Positions 16,678 to 25,664 are shown, counted from the first letter of the stretch. The stretch: DNA of 64,000 bases from an uncultured Eubacterium sp. (GCA_934320655.1 CAKRFN010000003.1:232763-296762), one strand, 5' to 3'. Notes: generated by a model from the letters alone, not told the origin. Program-made: numbers and translations.

Positions 16678-18054
16678 ATGGCAAGACAGCATAGAGAAAA
16701 CGAACTGCCCTACATCCCGCTTGGCCCATTTCAGATTCGTTTTCCTTTTATTCATTACAAAATAGAATCCGTTGAATTTATTCAAGGTCTGATTCTCGGT
16801 GTGACGGCGCTCGCTGCCGTCCCTTATCTGGAACAATACCTCGGTATCCCCTACGAACTGGCGTGGAGCTGCATCATTATAGAAACGATGCTCTACATGC
16901 TGCACGGTCTGTTGGGCGATCCGGTCGTACCCGGCTGGATCACACCCACGCTACCACTCACCATCGTGTTTTTGGAGGGATTTCCAATGGGTCAGGAGCG
17001 CATTCAGGCGATGATTGCTCTCCAGATGCTCGTCGGACTGGTATTTATCTTTATGGGCATCACAAAACTGGCAGACAAATTCGTCCATGCGGTTCCGGAC
17101 TCCATCAAAGGAGGCATTCTCCTCGCCGCTCCGATCACCGTGATCGGCGGTCAGATCGGCGAAGGCGGAAATATGCATAAATTTCCGATCGCTATTATCG
17201 CCGGTGTCGGTCTGCTGATCCTGATCAGTTTTTCCGATAAATATCAGGAAAAACGTGCAAACAACCGGTTTTTGGATCTCATCGCCAGATACGGCAATCT
17301 GTTTCCCTATGTGCTTGCGATGATCGTCGGGCTGCTCGTTGGAGAACTGGAGCGACCGGTCATTGAGATCGGTACATTTATCAAGATTCCGCAGTTTCGT
17401 GAGATTATTGAGCAGGTGAGCATTTTCGGCGTCGGTGTCCCGCCGCTGTCGATGTTTGTCAAAGCACTACCGCTCGCTCTCGTGTGTTATGTCATCGCCT
17501 TCGGTGACTTTGTCACAACAGAGACACTCGTTGAGGAGGCGCGGCAGGAGCGGGATGATGAATATATTGATTTCAACTCCAGCCGGTCGAATCTGGTCAG
17601 TGGCCTGAGAAATGTCATTCTCTCGCTCATTGCACCGTTTCCACCGCTGTCCGGTCCCTTATGGGTCGGCATGACCGTATCCGTATCGATCCGGTACAAA
17701 GAAGGCAAAAAAGCGATGAAATCACTGCTTGGCGGTATGGCATCGTTCCGTATCGCGACCTTCCTCAGCGTGCTCATCATACCGGTTGTCAGCTTTTTCC
17801 GCCCGATCTTCGGTGTCGCATCATCAATCACGCTTCTCTTTCAGGCGTTCGTCTGTGCCAGAATCGGCATGGACTACTGCAAAAACGACCGTGACAAAAT
17901 GATCGCAGGTGTGATGGCAGCCGTACTCGCCACACAGGGCACCGCATGGGCTTCCGCGTGGGCGCTCGGTGTCGGATTCGCACTCAATATCTTCCTCTCA
18001 AACTGGAATCCATTGCAAAACAAAAAAGATTCTTACAATGCAAAAGACTCTTAG
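16678..18054 (+). CDS. DUF3360-type permease (SLC23/SLC26-like fold)
   Basis: 458 residues with about 11-12 membrane segments. The protein opens IPLGPFQIRFPFIHYKIES and contains the half-helix style segments VVPGWITPTLPLTI and FGDFVTTETLVEEA typical of the uracil/sulfate permease fold. I recall this layout as DUF3360. Substrates of that family are unknown. It lies between the shikimate-type operon and a second ene-reductase and could import a related organic acid. The start at 16678 is set by AAAGGAG six bases upstream rather than the earlier in-frame ATG at 16615, which lies inside the terminator. Confidence 0.7.
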   Translation: MARQHRENELPYIPLGPFQIRFPFIHYKIESVEFIQGLILGVTALAAVPYLEQYLGIPYELAWSCIIIETMLYMLHGLLGDPVVPGWITPTLPLTIVFLEGFPMGQERIQAMIALQMLVGLVFIFMGITKLADKFVHAVPDSIKGGILLAAPITVIGGQIGEGGNMHKFPIAIIAGVGLLILISFSDKYQEKRANNRFLDLIARYGNLFPYVLAMIVGLLVGELERPVIEIGTFIKIPQFREIIEQVSIFGVGVPPLSMFVKALPLALVCYVIAFGDFVTTETLVEEARQERDDEYIDFNSSRSNLVSGLRNVILSLIAPFPPLSGPLWVGMTVSVSIRYKEGKKAMKSLLGGMASFRIATFLSVLIIPVVSFFRPIFGVASSITLLFQAFVCARIGMDYCKNDRDKMIAGVMAAVLATQGTAWASAWALGVGFALNIFLSNWNPLQNKKDSYNAKDS

Positions 18055-18078
18055 CGGTAACGCTAAGAGCCTTTTTTT
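18048..18078 (+). terminator. Terminator overlapping the DUF3360 stop codon
   Basis: A nine-base stem CTCTTAGCG / CGCTAAGAG with a GTAA loop, then CC and seven T. The TAG stop at 18052 is inside the left arm. Confidence 0.88.
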
Positions 18079-18125
18079 GAGGGATGGGTATATATAAAAA
18101 TAAGAAGGAACCTAAATTAAAAACT

Positions 18126-20129
18126 TTAACTCAAATAGCCTTTCTGTTCAAGAATCGTCAGTATATTTCTGCCTTCCTGCGTGCCATCAATGATTCTTCT
18201 TGCCCGCTGACTGTCGCCGATATTCAACACTTCCACATCTTCACCGGCAAACGCATCGAGCAATTCCTGATACATCTGTCCCTGTGCACGCATTCCCAGA
18301 CATACAAATCCATAATCAAACGGCAATTCATACTGCTCACCATCTGCTCCTTTAACCAGGAACGAATGATCCTTAACCTCAAGCAGCGCTGTCTTTGTGA
18401 GCTGTTTCACTTCATGCTTTGCCATCATGTCTTTCGTGTCATTCTTTGTGACCGGATCGAGATCACGGCCGATCTGATCCATCATCTCAACGATGGAAAT
18501 ATCCGCATTTCTGTCTGCAAAGAACTCTACCACATCGAGACCAACTGCTCCGCCTCCCACGACAACGACTTTCTTTCCGCCGAGATCCTGCGGAAACTCG
18601 TTCACATGGTCGATCATTCCGAGAATCGAATAAACAGAGCCATCTTTTTTATCAATGCGATCCATCAATCCGGTAATCGGAGGCAGCAGAGGTGCTGATC
18701 CTGTCGCATTTACGATAATGTTCGGATGATATCTGCGGATATCATCAGGTGAAGCCGCTGTATTTTTGAAAATATAGAGATTTTCCAACTTTTCGGCGCG
18801 GTGGATCTGATAATTCGGAAAATCAGCCAGCCGCTGCTTCGCCGGAATCTTCGAAATCAGCGATGCGAGTCCGCCAAGCTCACTGTTTTTCTCCAATAAG
18901 AACACATTACATCCGACCTCGGCAGCCGTACAGGCAGCCTCCAGTCCGGCAGTACCTCCACCGACAACAACTACATTGCAGTTTTTGTTCACATGCTGCT
19001 TTTTATACACTTCGCCGTCTGTGACAGCCGGATTCACGGTACAACGGATCGGTCGGTTCGAACCGATACGGTTGCCGGCACATCCGATATTACATGAAAT
19101 ACACTTGCGGATATCGCACTCACGGCCTTCCGCCACCTTATTGACCCATTCGGGATCTGCGATCAACCCGCGTCCCATACCGATCAGATCGGCTTCGCCA
19201 TCCGCCAGCACCTGCTCTACGACCTCCGGATCACGCATATTTCCCATGGAAATACAAGGCTTTTGGAACTTGTCCCTCACTGCCTTTGCCATATACGAAC
19301 GCCAGCCGTCCTTCAGGTAATTCGCATCGATCTGGTACTGAATGGAACCGTTCAGACCGCAGGAAACATCAAAAATATCTACCTGATCCTGCACATATTC
19401 CAGATACTTCAAGGTATCTTCAAGCGTATTTCCGCCCTCCATCAGCTCATCGGCGCTCAGACGGAGCATAATCGGGAAAAACTCTCCCACCTGTTTTCTC
19501 ACTTCCTCGATCACCAGACGGCAGAAACGCACACGGTTTTCGATCGAACCGCCAAACTCATCGGTACGACGGTTTGTGATCGGCGATAAAAACTGGCTGA
19601 TCAGATACGAGTGTCCCGCATGGATCTCAACTGCATCAAAACCGGCTGTCTGCGCCCGCTTTGCTGCCTCACCGTACTTTTTCACGATCTGGAAAATCTC
19701 GTCTTTCTCCAACGGACGGGGAATCTCGCCACCCGCCTTTGAAGGGATGTCCGAAGCGGACACCGGCTGCATGTTTGTACGGGAAGAAATCGCAGAAGCT
19801 CCCGCATGATTGATCTGAATCGCTACCTTTGTGCCATATCTGTGTATCGTCTCGCAAAATTTGAATAATCGCGGCAGATAATTATCGTGGTCGATCCGTA
19901 GCTGTGTCGTACCATTCGATCCCTGCGGGGAATCCACACTGGCATTCTCTACGATAATCAATCCTGTGCCGCCCTTCGCGCGCTCCTCATAATAGTTAAT
20001 ATGGAGAAAACTCATCTCTCCGTTCTGTTCTCCGTAATTTGTACCCATCGGCATCATCACGATACGGTTTTTAATTGTCATACTTTTCACCGTCAAAGGG
20101 CTAAAAATATGAGAATAGTCACTTTTCAT
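18126..20129 (-). CDS. Second NADH:flavin oxidoreductase / ene-reductase
   Basis: 667 residues with the same domain order as the 12510-14435 protein: FMN barrel (MMPMGTNYGEQNGE, EIHAGHSYLISQFLSP), 4Fe-4S cysteines (CISCNIGCAGNRIGSNRPIRC), FAD site (VVVGGGTAGLEAA) and NAD(P)H site (VVVGGGAVGLDVV). The two are paralogues but clearly divergent in sequence, so probably act on different substrates of one pathway. It is transcribed toward the permease, and the two genes converge. The ATG is preceded by AGGAGG. A 290-base AT-rich gap separates its start from the next promoter. Confidence 0.87.
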   Translation of the reverse strand: MKSDYSHIFSPLTVKSMTIKNRIVMMPMGTNYGEQNGEMSFLHINYYEERAKGGTGLIIVENASVDSPQGSNGTTQLRIDHDNYLPRLFKFCETIHRYGTKVAIQINHAGASAISSRTNMQPVSASDIPSKAGGEIPRPLEKDEIFQIVKKYGEAAKRAQTAGFDAVEIHAGHSYLISQFLSPITNRRTDEFGGSIENRVRFCRLVIEEVRKQVGEFFPIMLRLSADELMEGGNTLEDTLKYLEYVQDQVDIFDVSCGLNGSIQYQIDANYLKDGWRSYMAKAVRDKFQKPCISMGNMRDPEVVEQVLADGEADLIGMGRGLIADPEWVNKVAEGRECDIRKCISCNIGCAGNRIGSNRPIRCTVNPAVTDGEVYKKQHVNKNCNVVVVGGGTAGLEAACTAAEVGCNVFLLEKNSELGGLASLISKIPAKQRLADFPNYQIHRAEKLENLYIFKNTAASPDDIRRYHPNIIVNATGSAPLLPPITGLMDRIDKKDGSVYSILGMIDHVNEFPQDLGGKKVVVVGGGAVGLDVVEFFADRNADISIVEMMDQIGRDLDPVTKNDTKDMMAKHEVKQLTKTALLEVKDHSFLVKGADGEQYELPFDYGFVCLGMRAQGQMYQELLDAFAGEDVEVLNIGDSQRARRIIDGTQEGRNILTILEQKGYLS

Positions 20130-20339
20130 TATAAAAACCTCCTAAATATCTGTCGAAAAATGAATGTCGAAAATCCTTTATTTTCCTTAAAAATATTTGG
20201 ATTTACACATATTATAAACAAATATTCTTATCCTATCAATATAATGATAGTGATTTATACATGCAAAAAGACACACCATTCAATAGAAAAAATTTATTGA
20301 AATAATTTGAAGTGGTGCCACCTTTTTGTGATTCGCAAA

Positions 20340-20386
20340 TTGACATTTCCGGAGTATGGTGCTATGATTTGGTTAGTTTAGACTAA
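20340..20386 (+). promoter_or_regulatory. Promoter with palindromic operator, copy 1 (hydrolase gene)
   Basis: TTGACA (20340-20345), 17 bases, and TATGAT (20363-20368) are followed at once by TTAGTTTAGACTAA (20373-20386). The operator is a TTAGT...ACTAA palindrome sitting on the expected start point. A 14-base site differing by one or two bases occurs at 22024 and 33743. A bound repressor would block this promoter. Confidence 0.7.
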
Positions 20387-20422
20387 TTGGTTTTTAAAGA
20401 TTTTTACGAGGAGGCGCTTACC

Positions 20423-21205
20423 ATGAAAGTCTACGCATTTGGAGATACAGACAAACCGAGCATCATGCTGTTTCCCGGCACCTGCTGCTACTGGAAAAGC
20501 AATTTTGGACATGTACTCGATCATTTACAGCAGCACTTTTACACACTGGTCGCCAGCTACAGCGGATTTGACGACACGGAGCATTCGACATTTATCTCAG
20601 AGCTGGATGAAGTAGAAAAGATCGAAAACTATATCAAAACCAATCTCAGCGGAAAACTGTTCGCCGCATACGGCTGTTCACTGGGCGGATCGGTCGTATC
20701 CCTGCTCGTCAGCCGCGAAAACATCCATATCGAGCACGCGATCATCGGCTCAAGCGACATGGATCAGGCTCCGAAATGGCTCGCAAAGCTGGAAACTGCC
20801 ATCATGCTCCCGCTGCTGTATCCTCTGATCAGCGGACAGAAATGTTTCATGAGAAAAAAGATAGATAAGAAGCTAAACGCAGGTGGTCAGGAAGCGGAAT
20901 CCATGAAGCAATTCATGAAAATCATGGGCATGGACGGCTCGGTCGATCACTCGTTCATGTCAAAGGAATCGGTCAAAAACCAGTTTTATACTGACCTGTA
21001 CACAAAGGTGGGCGAGCATATTCAGGTGTCCGGCACGACCATCCACGTATTCTACGCAAAGAAAATGGGCGAAAAATACTTACAGCGCTACCATAAATAC
21101 TTTGCAGATCCGGATATCCATACCTTTGATCTAAAGCATGAACAGCTATTGCTGGATGCGGATCGCTGGACAAAGGAAGTCTGTAATGCCTGCGGCATCT
21201 CATAA
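20423..21205 (+). CDS. Alpha/beta-hydrolase family protein
   Basis: 260 residues. The oxyanion region is MLFPGTCCYW (15-24) and the nucleophile elbow AYGCSLGGS places the serine at S86. A histidine near the end (LKHEQLLLD) is the likely third member of the triad. The real start is at 20423, after GAGGAGG; a frame opening 36 bases earlier overlaps the ribosome site. It converges with an ATC-hydrolase-like gene over a shared terminator, and both carry the same operator, so they are probably induced together. The substrate is unknown. A shortened relative lies at 33248-33658. Confidence 0.8.
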   Translation: MKVYAFGDTDKPSIMLFPGTCCYWKSNFGHVLDHLQQHFYTLVASYSGFDDTEHSTFISELDEVEKIENYIKTNLSGKLFAAYGCSLGGSVVSLLVSRENIHIEHAIIGSSDMDQAPKWLAKLETAIMLPLLYPLISGQKCFMRKKIDKKLNAGGQEAESMKQFMKIMGMDGSVDHSFMSKESVKNQFYTDLYTKVGEHIQVSGTTIHVFYAKKMGEKYLQRYHKYFADPDIHTFDLKHEQLLLDADRWTKEVCNACGIS

Positions 21206-21227
21206 TCTTATAAAAATAAGCAAAACA

Positions 21228-21264
21228 AAAAACTTCCTGTCCGGATGGGCAGGAAGTTTTTATT
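21228..21264. terminator. Bidirectional terminator between convergent genes
   Basis: A 12-base stem AAAAACTTCCTG / CAGGAAGTTTTT with a ten-base loop. It has T runs on one strand and A runs on the other, so it can end transcription from both sides. Confidence 0.85.
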
Positions 21265-21289
21265 TTACTGCTTGAAAAGCCTCTCTATT

Positions 21290-21994
21290 CTATTTCTGTA
21301 TCTTCCGACTGACAAGATAACCAGCCTCATCCTTCACGATCTCATACTCTTTCGCCATCGGATTCTCAGAGCCGACCACGCAATAATCGCATTTATCAGC
21401 GTTTCCACAAGTACCGCAGCGGATCAACGTCCCATGAAGCTGACTGATTCCCCAATAATCGGAATTGCAAAAAAGCGGTAAGACATGCATCAAATCATGT
21501 TTTTTCGCAAATTCCGCATTCGGACACTGGGTAAAATGATACCTTGTTGCCTGATGCTGCTTATCATAAGGCTCCGACACATTACAAAAACCAGCCGGAT
21601 ACGTCAGATATTGCTTTCGATCCTTTTTGCCCGTTTTCTGGAACACCTGATTGATGAGCCAGATGTCAGCCCTCCGGTTCAGGTTAAAGACTTTCCCTAA
21701 TCTCTCAAACGGACTCATAAACATATGCGTGACAAAGTCCTGCAGCTCCTCGATCGGCGGCTGATCCGGCAGCAACGGATACATCGAAAAAATAAGGAGA
21801 GCGCCATAAATAGAAAATGCATGCGCTGCCTGCTTGCCACCGTAATCGGGCAGATCCTCCAGATATTTGTTGTATTGCATACCGACCTGCTCCCAGATCC
21901 GTGCGCCTTCCGCCACTCCATAGCGCGTATTCAGCCAGTCCTGTACCGCAGTACAATATTCCGATAGATCGCTTAATTGCATGTGTTCACTCAT
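21290..21994 (-). CDS. L-2-amino-thiazoline-4-carboxylate hydrolase-like protein
   Basis: 234 residues resembling the ATC_hydrolase family. The hallmarks are the central YHFTQCPNAEFAKKHDLMHVLPLFCNSDYWG segment and the C-terminal RCGTCGNADKCDYC cluster. Known members open the thiazoline ring of ATC on the way to L-cysteine, but most clostridial members are untested. A paralogue lies at 31669-32310. It is preceded by GAGGAAGG and by a promoter that carries operator copy 2. Its pairing with an alpha/beta hydrolase is repeated in the second locus, so the two enzymes probably work together. Confidence 0.68.
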   Translation of the reverse strand: MSEHMQLSDLSEYCTAVQDWLNTRYGVAEGARIWEQVGMQYNKYLEDLPDYGGKQAAHAFSIYGALLIFSMYPLLPDQPPIEELQDFVTHMFMSPFERLGKVFNLNRRADIWLINQVFQKTGKKDRKQYLTYPAGFCNVSEPYDKQHQATRYHFTQCPNAEFAKKHDLMHVLPLFCNSDYWGISQLHGTLIRCGTCGNADKCDYCVVGSENPMAKEYEIVKDEAGYLVSRKIQK

Positions 21995-22023
21995 ATGGTC
22001 AACCTTCCTCTTATCATTAGATA

Positions 22024-22065
22024 TTAGTCTTATCTAACTATACCACTTCACTCCACCGCACGCAA
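22024..22065 (-). promoter_or_regulatory. Promoter with palindromic operator, copy 2 (ATC-hydrolase gene)
   Basis: On the minus strand TTGCGT (22060-22065), 17 bases, and TATAGT (22037-22042) run directly into TTAGATAAGACTAA (22024-22037). The geometry is close to copy 1: the operator begins immediately downstream of the -10 box. The -35 lies inside the remnant acetyltransferase gene. Confidence 0.65.
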
Positions 22066-22170
22066 TGTAAGTTTCATATACAGATGTGTTGCCCGCACAG
22101 ATTTTTCCCAGATATCTAAAAGACTTGCCAATAACTGTGGTGTTCTTTCTTGTATTTCGTATATTTTCAT
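22048..22170 (-). pseudogene. GNAT acetyltransferase remnant (middle deleted in frame)
   Basis: A 40-codon frame begins MKIYEIQERTPQLLASLLDI and reaches WEKSVRATHL, the standard first 30 residues of a GNAT-family acetyltransferase. It then jumps to YMKL, which looks like the usual extreme C-terminus (PYPILYMKL-type) of the same family, and reads on for six residues. The roughly 100 residues of the acetyl-CoA site in between are gone. The reading frame is preserved but no enzyme can remain. Its 3' end is now part of the promoter of the neighbouring gene. Confidence 0.7.
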
Positions 22171-22264
22171 ATCATCGTCCTCAAACTTACAAATATCAAT
22201 TACATTTTTATGAGCCACTTTTAATCATATATCGACATTTTTATGTCTGATAAACCGCATGATT

Positions 22265-22633
22265 TTACTCCGCGACCTCATATCCCGAAACTCTCAGAAC
22301 CTCCAGCCCCTTTTCATAATTTTCCTTTTTTATCAGAACATAATCTGTATTATAGGTAGATACCGCAAAAATCGAAATGCCGTTATCCGCCAAAACAGCA
22401 GCAATTTTAGCCAATATTCCAATCAACGAAAAATCCAACACACCCTGAATACGAAATGCCTTCCAGCCGTCATCGCGCTGAATCACATTTTGCGGAACTT
22501 CACTTGTAATACAGACAAGAGATTTTTCTTCGTCGGTCTTTCCGATAAAGCTGTACTCGGAATCCAAATTCACAAGCGAGTAATCCTCTACCTGACATAC
22601 CGAAAACTCTTGATGAATCCTTTTTATTTCCAC
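22265..22633 (-). CDS. ACT-domain protein
   Basis: 122 residues from a GTG start at 22633, which has GGAGG eight bases upstream. It contains two ACT-like beta-alpha-beta units. The first is degenerate and the second is FRIQGVLDFSLIGILAKIAAVLADNGISIFAVSTYNTDYVLIKKE. ACT domains bind amino acids to control enzymes or act as free regulators. Proteins of this stand-alone aspartokinase-like type are common in clostridia, with unknown partners. It is monocistronic, with no clear link to its neighbours. Confidence 0.75.
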   Translation of the reverse strand: MEIKRIHQEFSVCQVEDYSLVNLDSEYSFIGKTDEEKSLVCITSEVPQNVIQRDDGWKAFRIQGVLDFSLIGILAKIAAVLADNGISIFAVSTYNTDYVLIKKENYEKGLEVLRVSGYEVAE

Positions 22634-22719
22634 AATAATACCTCCATTCTCCCAGCCAATCACACCCTCTTACGGTAAATAGTAAATTTTACTTTGTTTG
22701 ATTTCCAACACATTTTTTA

Positions 22720-22748
22720 TTGTTAGATGTACATAATTATGCTATAAT
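22720..22748 (+). promoter_or_regulatory. Promoter of the Phd/ParE-type pair
   Basis: TTGTTA (22720-22725), 17 bases, TATAAT (22743-22748), then GAGAAAGGAG before the antitoxin ATG at 22774. Confidence 0.6.
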
Positions 22749-22773
22749 TATATACGAGAAAGGAGTGTATACT

Positions 22774-23037
22774 ATGCCACTTATTATGCCTATTAAAGAT
22801 CTACGCAATACCACAGAAATTTCTAATATCGCACACAAAGAACAGGAACCTATTTTTATCACCAAAAACGGTTACAGTGATTTAGTAGTAATGAGTAGTG
22901 AATTATACGATAAGTTTGCAAAAATCAATCGTATCGATCAGGCAATCTTTGACTCCGAACAAGAAGTTGCTAACGGAGCAAACGCAGTTGATGCAGAAGC
23001 AGTCTTTACAGAATTGGAGAAAAAATATTTTGGATAA
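22774..23037 (+). CDS. Phd/YefM-type antitoxin
   Basis: 87 residues. The N-terminal half (MPLIMPIKDLRNTTEISNIA, then EPIFITKNGYSDLVVMSSE) is the Phd/YefM DNA-binding fold. The acidic C-terminal tail would wrap the toxin. It normally neutralises a RelE/ParE-family toxin and represses the operon. The start at 22774 follows AAAGGAG at good spacing. The stop codon overlaps the start of the toxin frame, as in intact operons, but that toxin is damaged. Confidence 0.85.
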   Translation: MPLIMPIKDLRNTTEISNIAHKEQEPIFITKNGYSDLVVMSSELYDKFAKINRIDQAIFDSEQEVANGANAVDAEAVFTELEKKYFG

Positions 23038-23245
23038 ATATAAGGTAAAAGTCAATCCCAAAGCAATACGAGAATTAAATGACATTTACGAATACATTGC
23101 TAATGATAAATTAGCTCCCGAAAATGCAAAAGGACAGGTTGCCCGACTCAAAAAAGCCATTTTGTCTTTAAGCACTTTTCCCCAATCTCACCAGGAACGT
23201 CACGAGGGAAGATATGCGGGAAAAGGCTACAGACGGAATATATAA
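23030..23245 (+). pseudogene. RelE/ParE-family toxin with C-terminal deletion
   Basis: From a TTG overlapping the antitoxin stop, 71 residues read KYKVKVNPKAIRELNDIYEY...RLKKAILSLS...GRYAGKGYRRNI. This is a normal ParE/RelE N-terminal two thirds, including the KGYR motif. Family members continue about 20 more residues (a beta-strand pair) and commonly end in a GRNI-like tail. Here KGYR is joined straight to RNI. The two core strands carrying the active residues are lost, so the toxin should be inactive while the antitoxin is kept. Confidence 0.65.
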
Positions 23246-23254
23246 AACTTTCCT

Positions 23255-24247
23255 CTAGTTTAAAGAAATCTCATCAATCAGCTTCAATTCCTCTGCCGTA
23301 AACGGTGCACAGGAAATCGCTTTCACATTATCCAAAATCTGCTGCGGCTTGGATGCACCAATCAGTACACTGGTGACCTCTTTGTGCTGGAGCAGCCAGC
23401 CCAGAGCCATATCTGCCAACTTCTCACCACGCTGCGCAGCCAGATCATTCAACTTGCGGATCTGGTCAAGTCTGTGCTCGTCCAAGCTGCTTTCCTTGAG
23501 AAATCTGCCATCTGTGCGTATCCGACTATCCTCCGGAATTCCGTGAAGATAACGATCTGTGAGCTGTCCCTGCGCAAGAGGGCTGAACGTAATCAGACCT
23601 TTCTGCAGCGCGCCCGTCATTTCCTTCAAACCATTTTCCTCCACGCTTCTGTCAAAGATCGAATAGCGGTTCTGATTGATTACAAACGGACAATGCATCT
23701 CCTTCAATATCGCAGCCGCTTTCTCCAGAGTCTTGCCATCATAATTCGAAAGTCCCACATAGATTGCCTTGCCGCTGGCTACCGCACTCGCCAGTGCGCC
23801 CATCGTTTCTTCCAGCGGAGTATCGGGATCCATTCTGTGATGATAGAAAATATCCACATATTCCAGTCCCATACGTTTCAGGCTCTGATCCAGACTGGCA
23901 AGAAGATATTTGCGGCTTCCCCAGTTCCCGTAAGGTCCTTCCCACATGTCATATCCGGCTTTGGTCGTTATGATCAGCTCATCGCGGTAAACACCGAGAT
24001 CCTCTTTCAGAATCCGTCCAAAATTTTTCTCTGCACTTCCCGGCTCCGGACCATAGTTATTCGCCAGATCAAACTGCGTAATTCCCTGATCAAACGCAGT
24101 AAAGCACAGCTTCCTCATATTCTCAAAATTTGCATTGTCCCCAAAATTATGCCACAGTCCCAGTGACACCTTCGGCAGCAATAGTCCACTATTTCCGCAG
24201 CGGTTATACTCCATAACAGCGTATCTCTCTTTTGATGCATTGTACAT
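23255..24247 (-). CDS. Aldo/keto reductase (YghZ-like)
   Basis: 330 residues, (beta/alpha)8 NADPH-dependent reductase. The catalytic tetrad is visible: D in FDLANNYGPEPG, Y of the same segment, K in IITTKAGYDMW, and H in VDIFYHHRMDPDTPLEE. The size and the GPYGNWGSRKYLLASLDQSL insertion match the L-glyceraldehyde-3-phosphate reductase / YghZ group, which clears toxic aldehydes. GGAGG lies seven bases before the ATG at 24247. It is followed by no partner on its strand, and the broken toxin converges on it. Confidence 0.87.
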   Translation of the reverse strand: MYNASKERYAVMEYNRCGNSGLLLPKVSLGLWHNFGDNANFENMRKLCFTAFDQGITQFDLANNYGPEPGSAEKNFGRILKEDLGVYRDELIITTKAGYDMWEGPYGNWGSRKYLLASLDQSLKRMGLEYVDIFYHHRMDPDTPLEETMGALASAVASGKAIYVGLSNYDGKTLEKAAAILKEMHCPFVINQNRYSIFDRSVEENGLKEMTGALQKGLITFSPLAQGQLTDRYLHGIPEDSRIRTDGRFLKESSLDEHRLDQIRKLNDLAAQRGEKLADMALGWLLQHKEVTSVLIGASKPQQILDNVKAISCAPFTAEELKLIDEISLN

Positions 24248-24303
24248 GATGTTTCCTCCCTCGATTTAGATATTTTATATTCATGTAATTATTACTGTTT
24301 TCA

Positions 24304-24687
24304 TTACTCCGTAATCTCGATCTGATTCCCTTCCATCGCTACGATGCAACTCTCGTAATATCCGTCGCCAGTCGTTCTCGGTCCGCTGATAACATCGTAG
24401 CCATCTTTTCGCAAAGTTTCCGTGAGTTCATCGACCGCTTCCCTGCTGCCCAGGCTAAACGCAATATGTATATAGCCCGTGCGCGTCAGTGTCTTTTCGG
24501 CATCCTCCATCTGTGGTTTCTTCATAATCTCCAGGCGCGCACCGCCGTCAAAACTCAAAAAATAAGACCGGAAACCCGTATTTTTATTGTGATACCCGTC
24601 ATTTGATGTCGCACCAAAGTATTTTACAAAAAAATCCCTCGCCTGCTCCAACTCATTTACATACATGGCAATATGTTCTATATGCAT
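24304..24687 (-). CDS. VOC-family (glyoxalase-like) protein
   Basis: 127 residues with two beta-alpha-beta-beta-beta units. The metal-site residues are His near the start (MHIEHIAMYV), Glu in ARLEIMKKP, His in GYIHIAFSLG and the final Glu in NQIEITE. The family covers lactoylglutathione lyase, dioxygenases and drug-binding proteins; the exact substrate is not predictable. The start at 24687 follows AGAGGAAAAACC. It lies upstream of the aldo/keto reductase on the same strand after a 56-base gap, so the two may jointly handle reactive carbonyls. Confidence 0.75.
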   Translation of the reverse strand: MHIEHIAMYVNELEQARDFFVKYFGATSNDGYHNKNTGFRSYFLSFDGGARLEIMKKPQMEDAEKTLTRTGYIHIAFSLGSREAVDELTETLRKDGYDVISGPRTTGDGYYESCIVAMEGNQIEITE

Positions 24688-24923
24688 AGGTTTTTCCTCT
24701 CTCCCCAAAATCCTCTATTTTCTGATTTGCGTTAAATCATTATATCTCATATCTGCCTGCACTACAAGAACCCGCGAATCTTTTCAGTAACGATATTCAT
24801 GCCGGTCATAGCCTAAAAGCCCTCATTTTATCTACTTTTTATCTCCATTTTACACAACCTTGATACCGAATTTACATCCACCATGTATACTGATCAGTAT
24901 ATGAACATTCGGGAGGAAGAACA

Positions 24924-25664
24924 TTGAGCAATCAGATATCTGTGAAAAAACAGTTGGAACAGATTATAGAAGACAAAAAAATATATCCGGTCTACCAGCC
25001 TATCGTTTCTCTGCAAAACGGTGACATTCTTGGTTTCGAGGCATTGTCGCGCATCGCCCTCAAGCCCTGCACCTTCAACGTAGAAGAAATGTTTACTTAT
25101 GCCGAGGAATACAACTGTTTATGGAATCTGGAATACGTCTGCCGCAAAAAGGCTTTAAAGGAAATAAAAAATAAACTTGGAGACAGGAAATTATTCCTGA
25201 ATATAGATCCGAACATCTTTAATGACGAGCGTTTTCAGGCGGGGATGACCCTCAATTATCTAAAGCGCTACAATATCAGCCCTGAAAACATCTGCCTGAT
25301 CGCAGAGGGAATCGAGACAGAGGAAGAAATGATCCAGTTGATCCGTCTGGGTGTTGATTACGGTCAGGGCTACTTTCTTGCCAAACCGACGGAAAAGCTC
25401 CATGGAATACCCGACTCCATCCGCAAGATCATCATAACAGAAAACAAAACCACGACCATAAAACAGGAAACTCCCAGCTTTTTTGGAAATGTCGGCAGCA
25501 TCTGTCAGCGGCTCGGCACAACGACCTACGATACAAAAGCTGTCGCCGTGTTCGAATTTATGCAAAAACAGCCCGACATTACAGAAATCTGCATCGTCGA
25601 TCACGAGCAGAAAGTCTGCGGTCTTGTCACACGAAGACCTTGCATTTTAAAAACTTCCATTTGA
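24924..25664 (+). pseudogene. EAL-CBS cyclic-di-GMP phosphodiesterase with internal deletion
   Basis: The 246-residue frame starts at TTG 24924 (GGGAGGAAG upstream). It opens as an EAL domain (YPVYQPIVSLQNGDILGFEALSRI, FLNIDPNIF) up to NISPENIC, then jumps directly to LIAEGIETEEEMIQLIRLGV, the last helix of the domain. About 80-90 residues are missing, including the E-x-T-E and D-D catalytic metal ligands and the K-x-D helix. A single CBS-like segment follows and stops early. It should not cleave c-di-GMP. The frame is intact, so a protein may still be made; I treat it as decayed. Confidence 0.75.
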
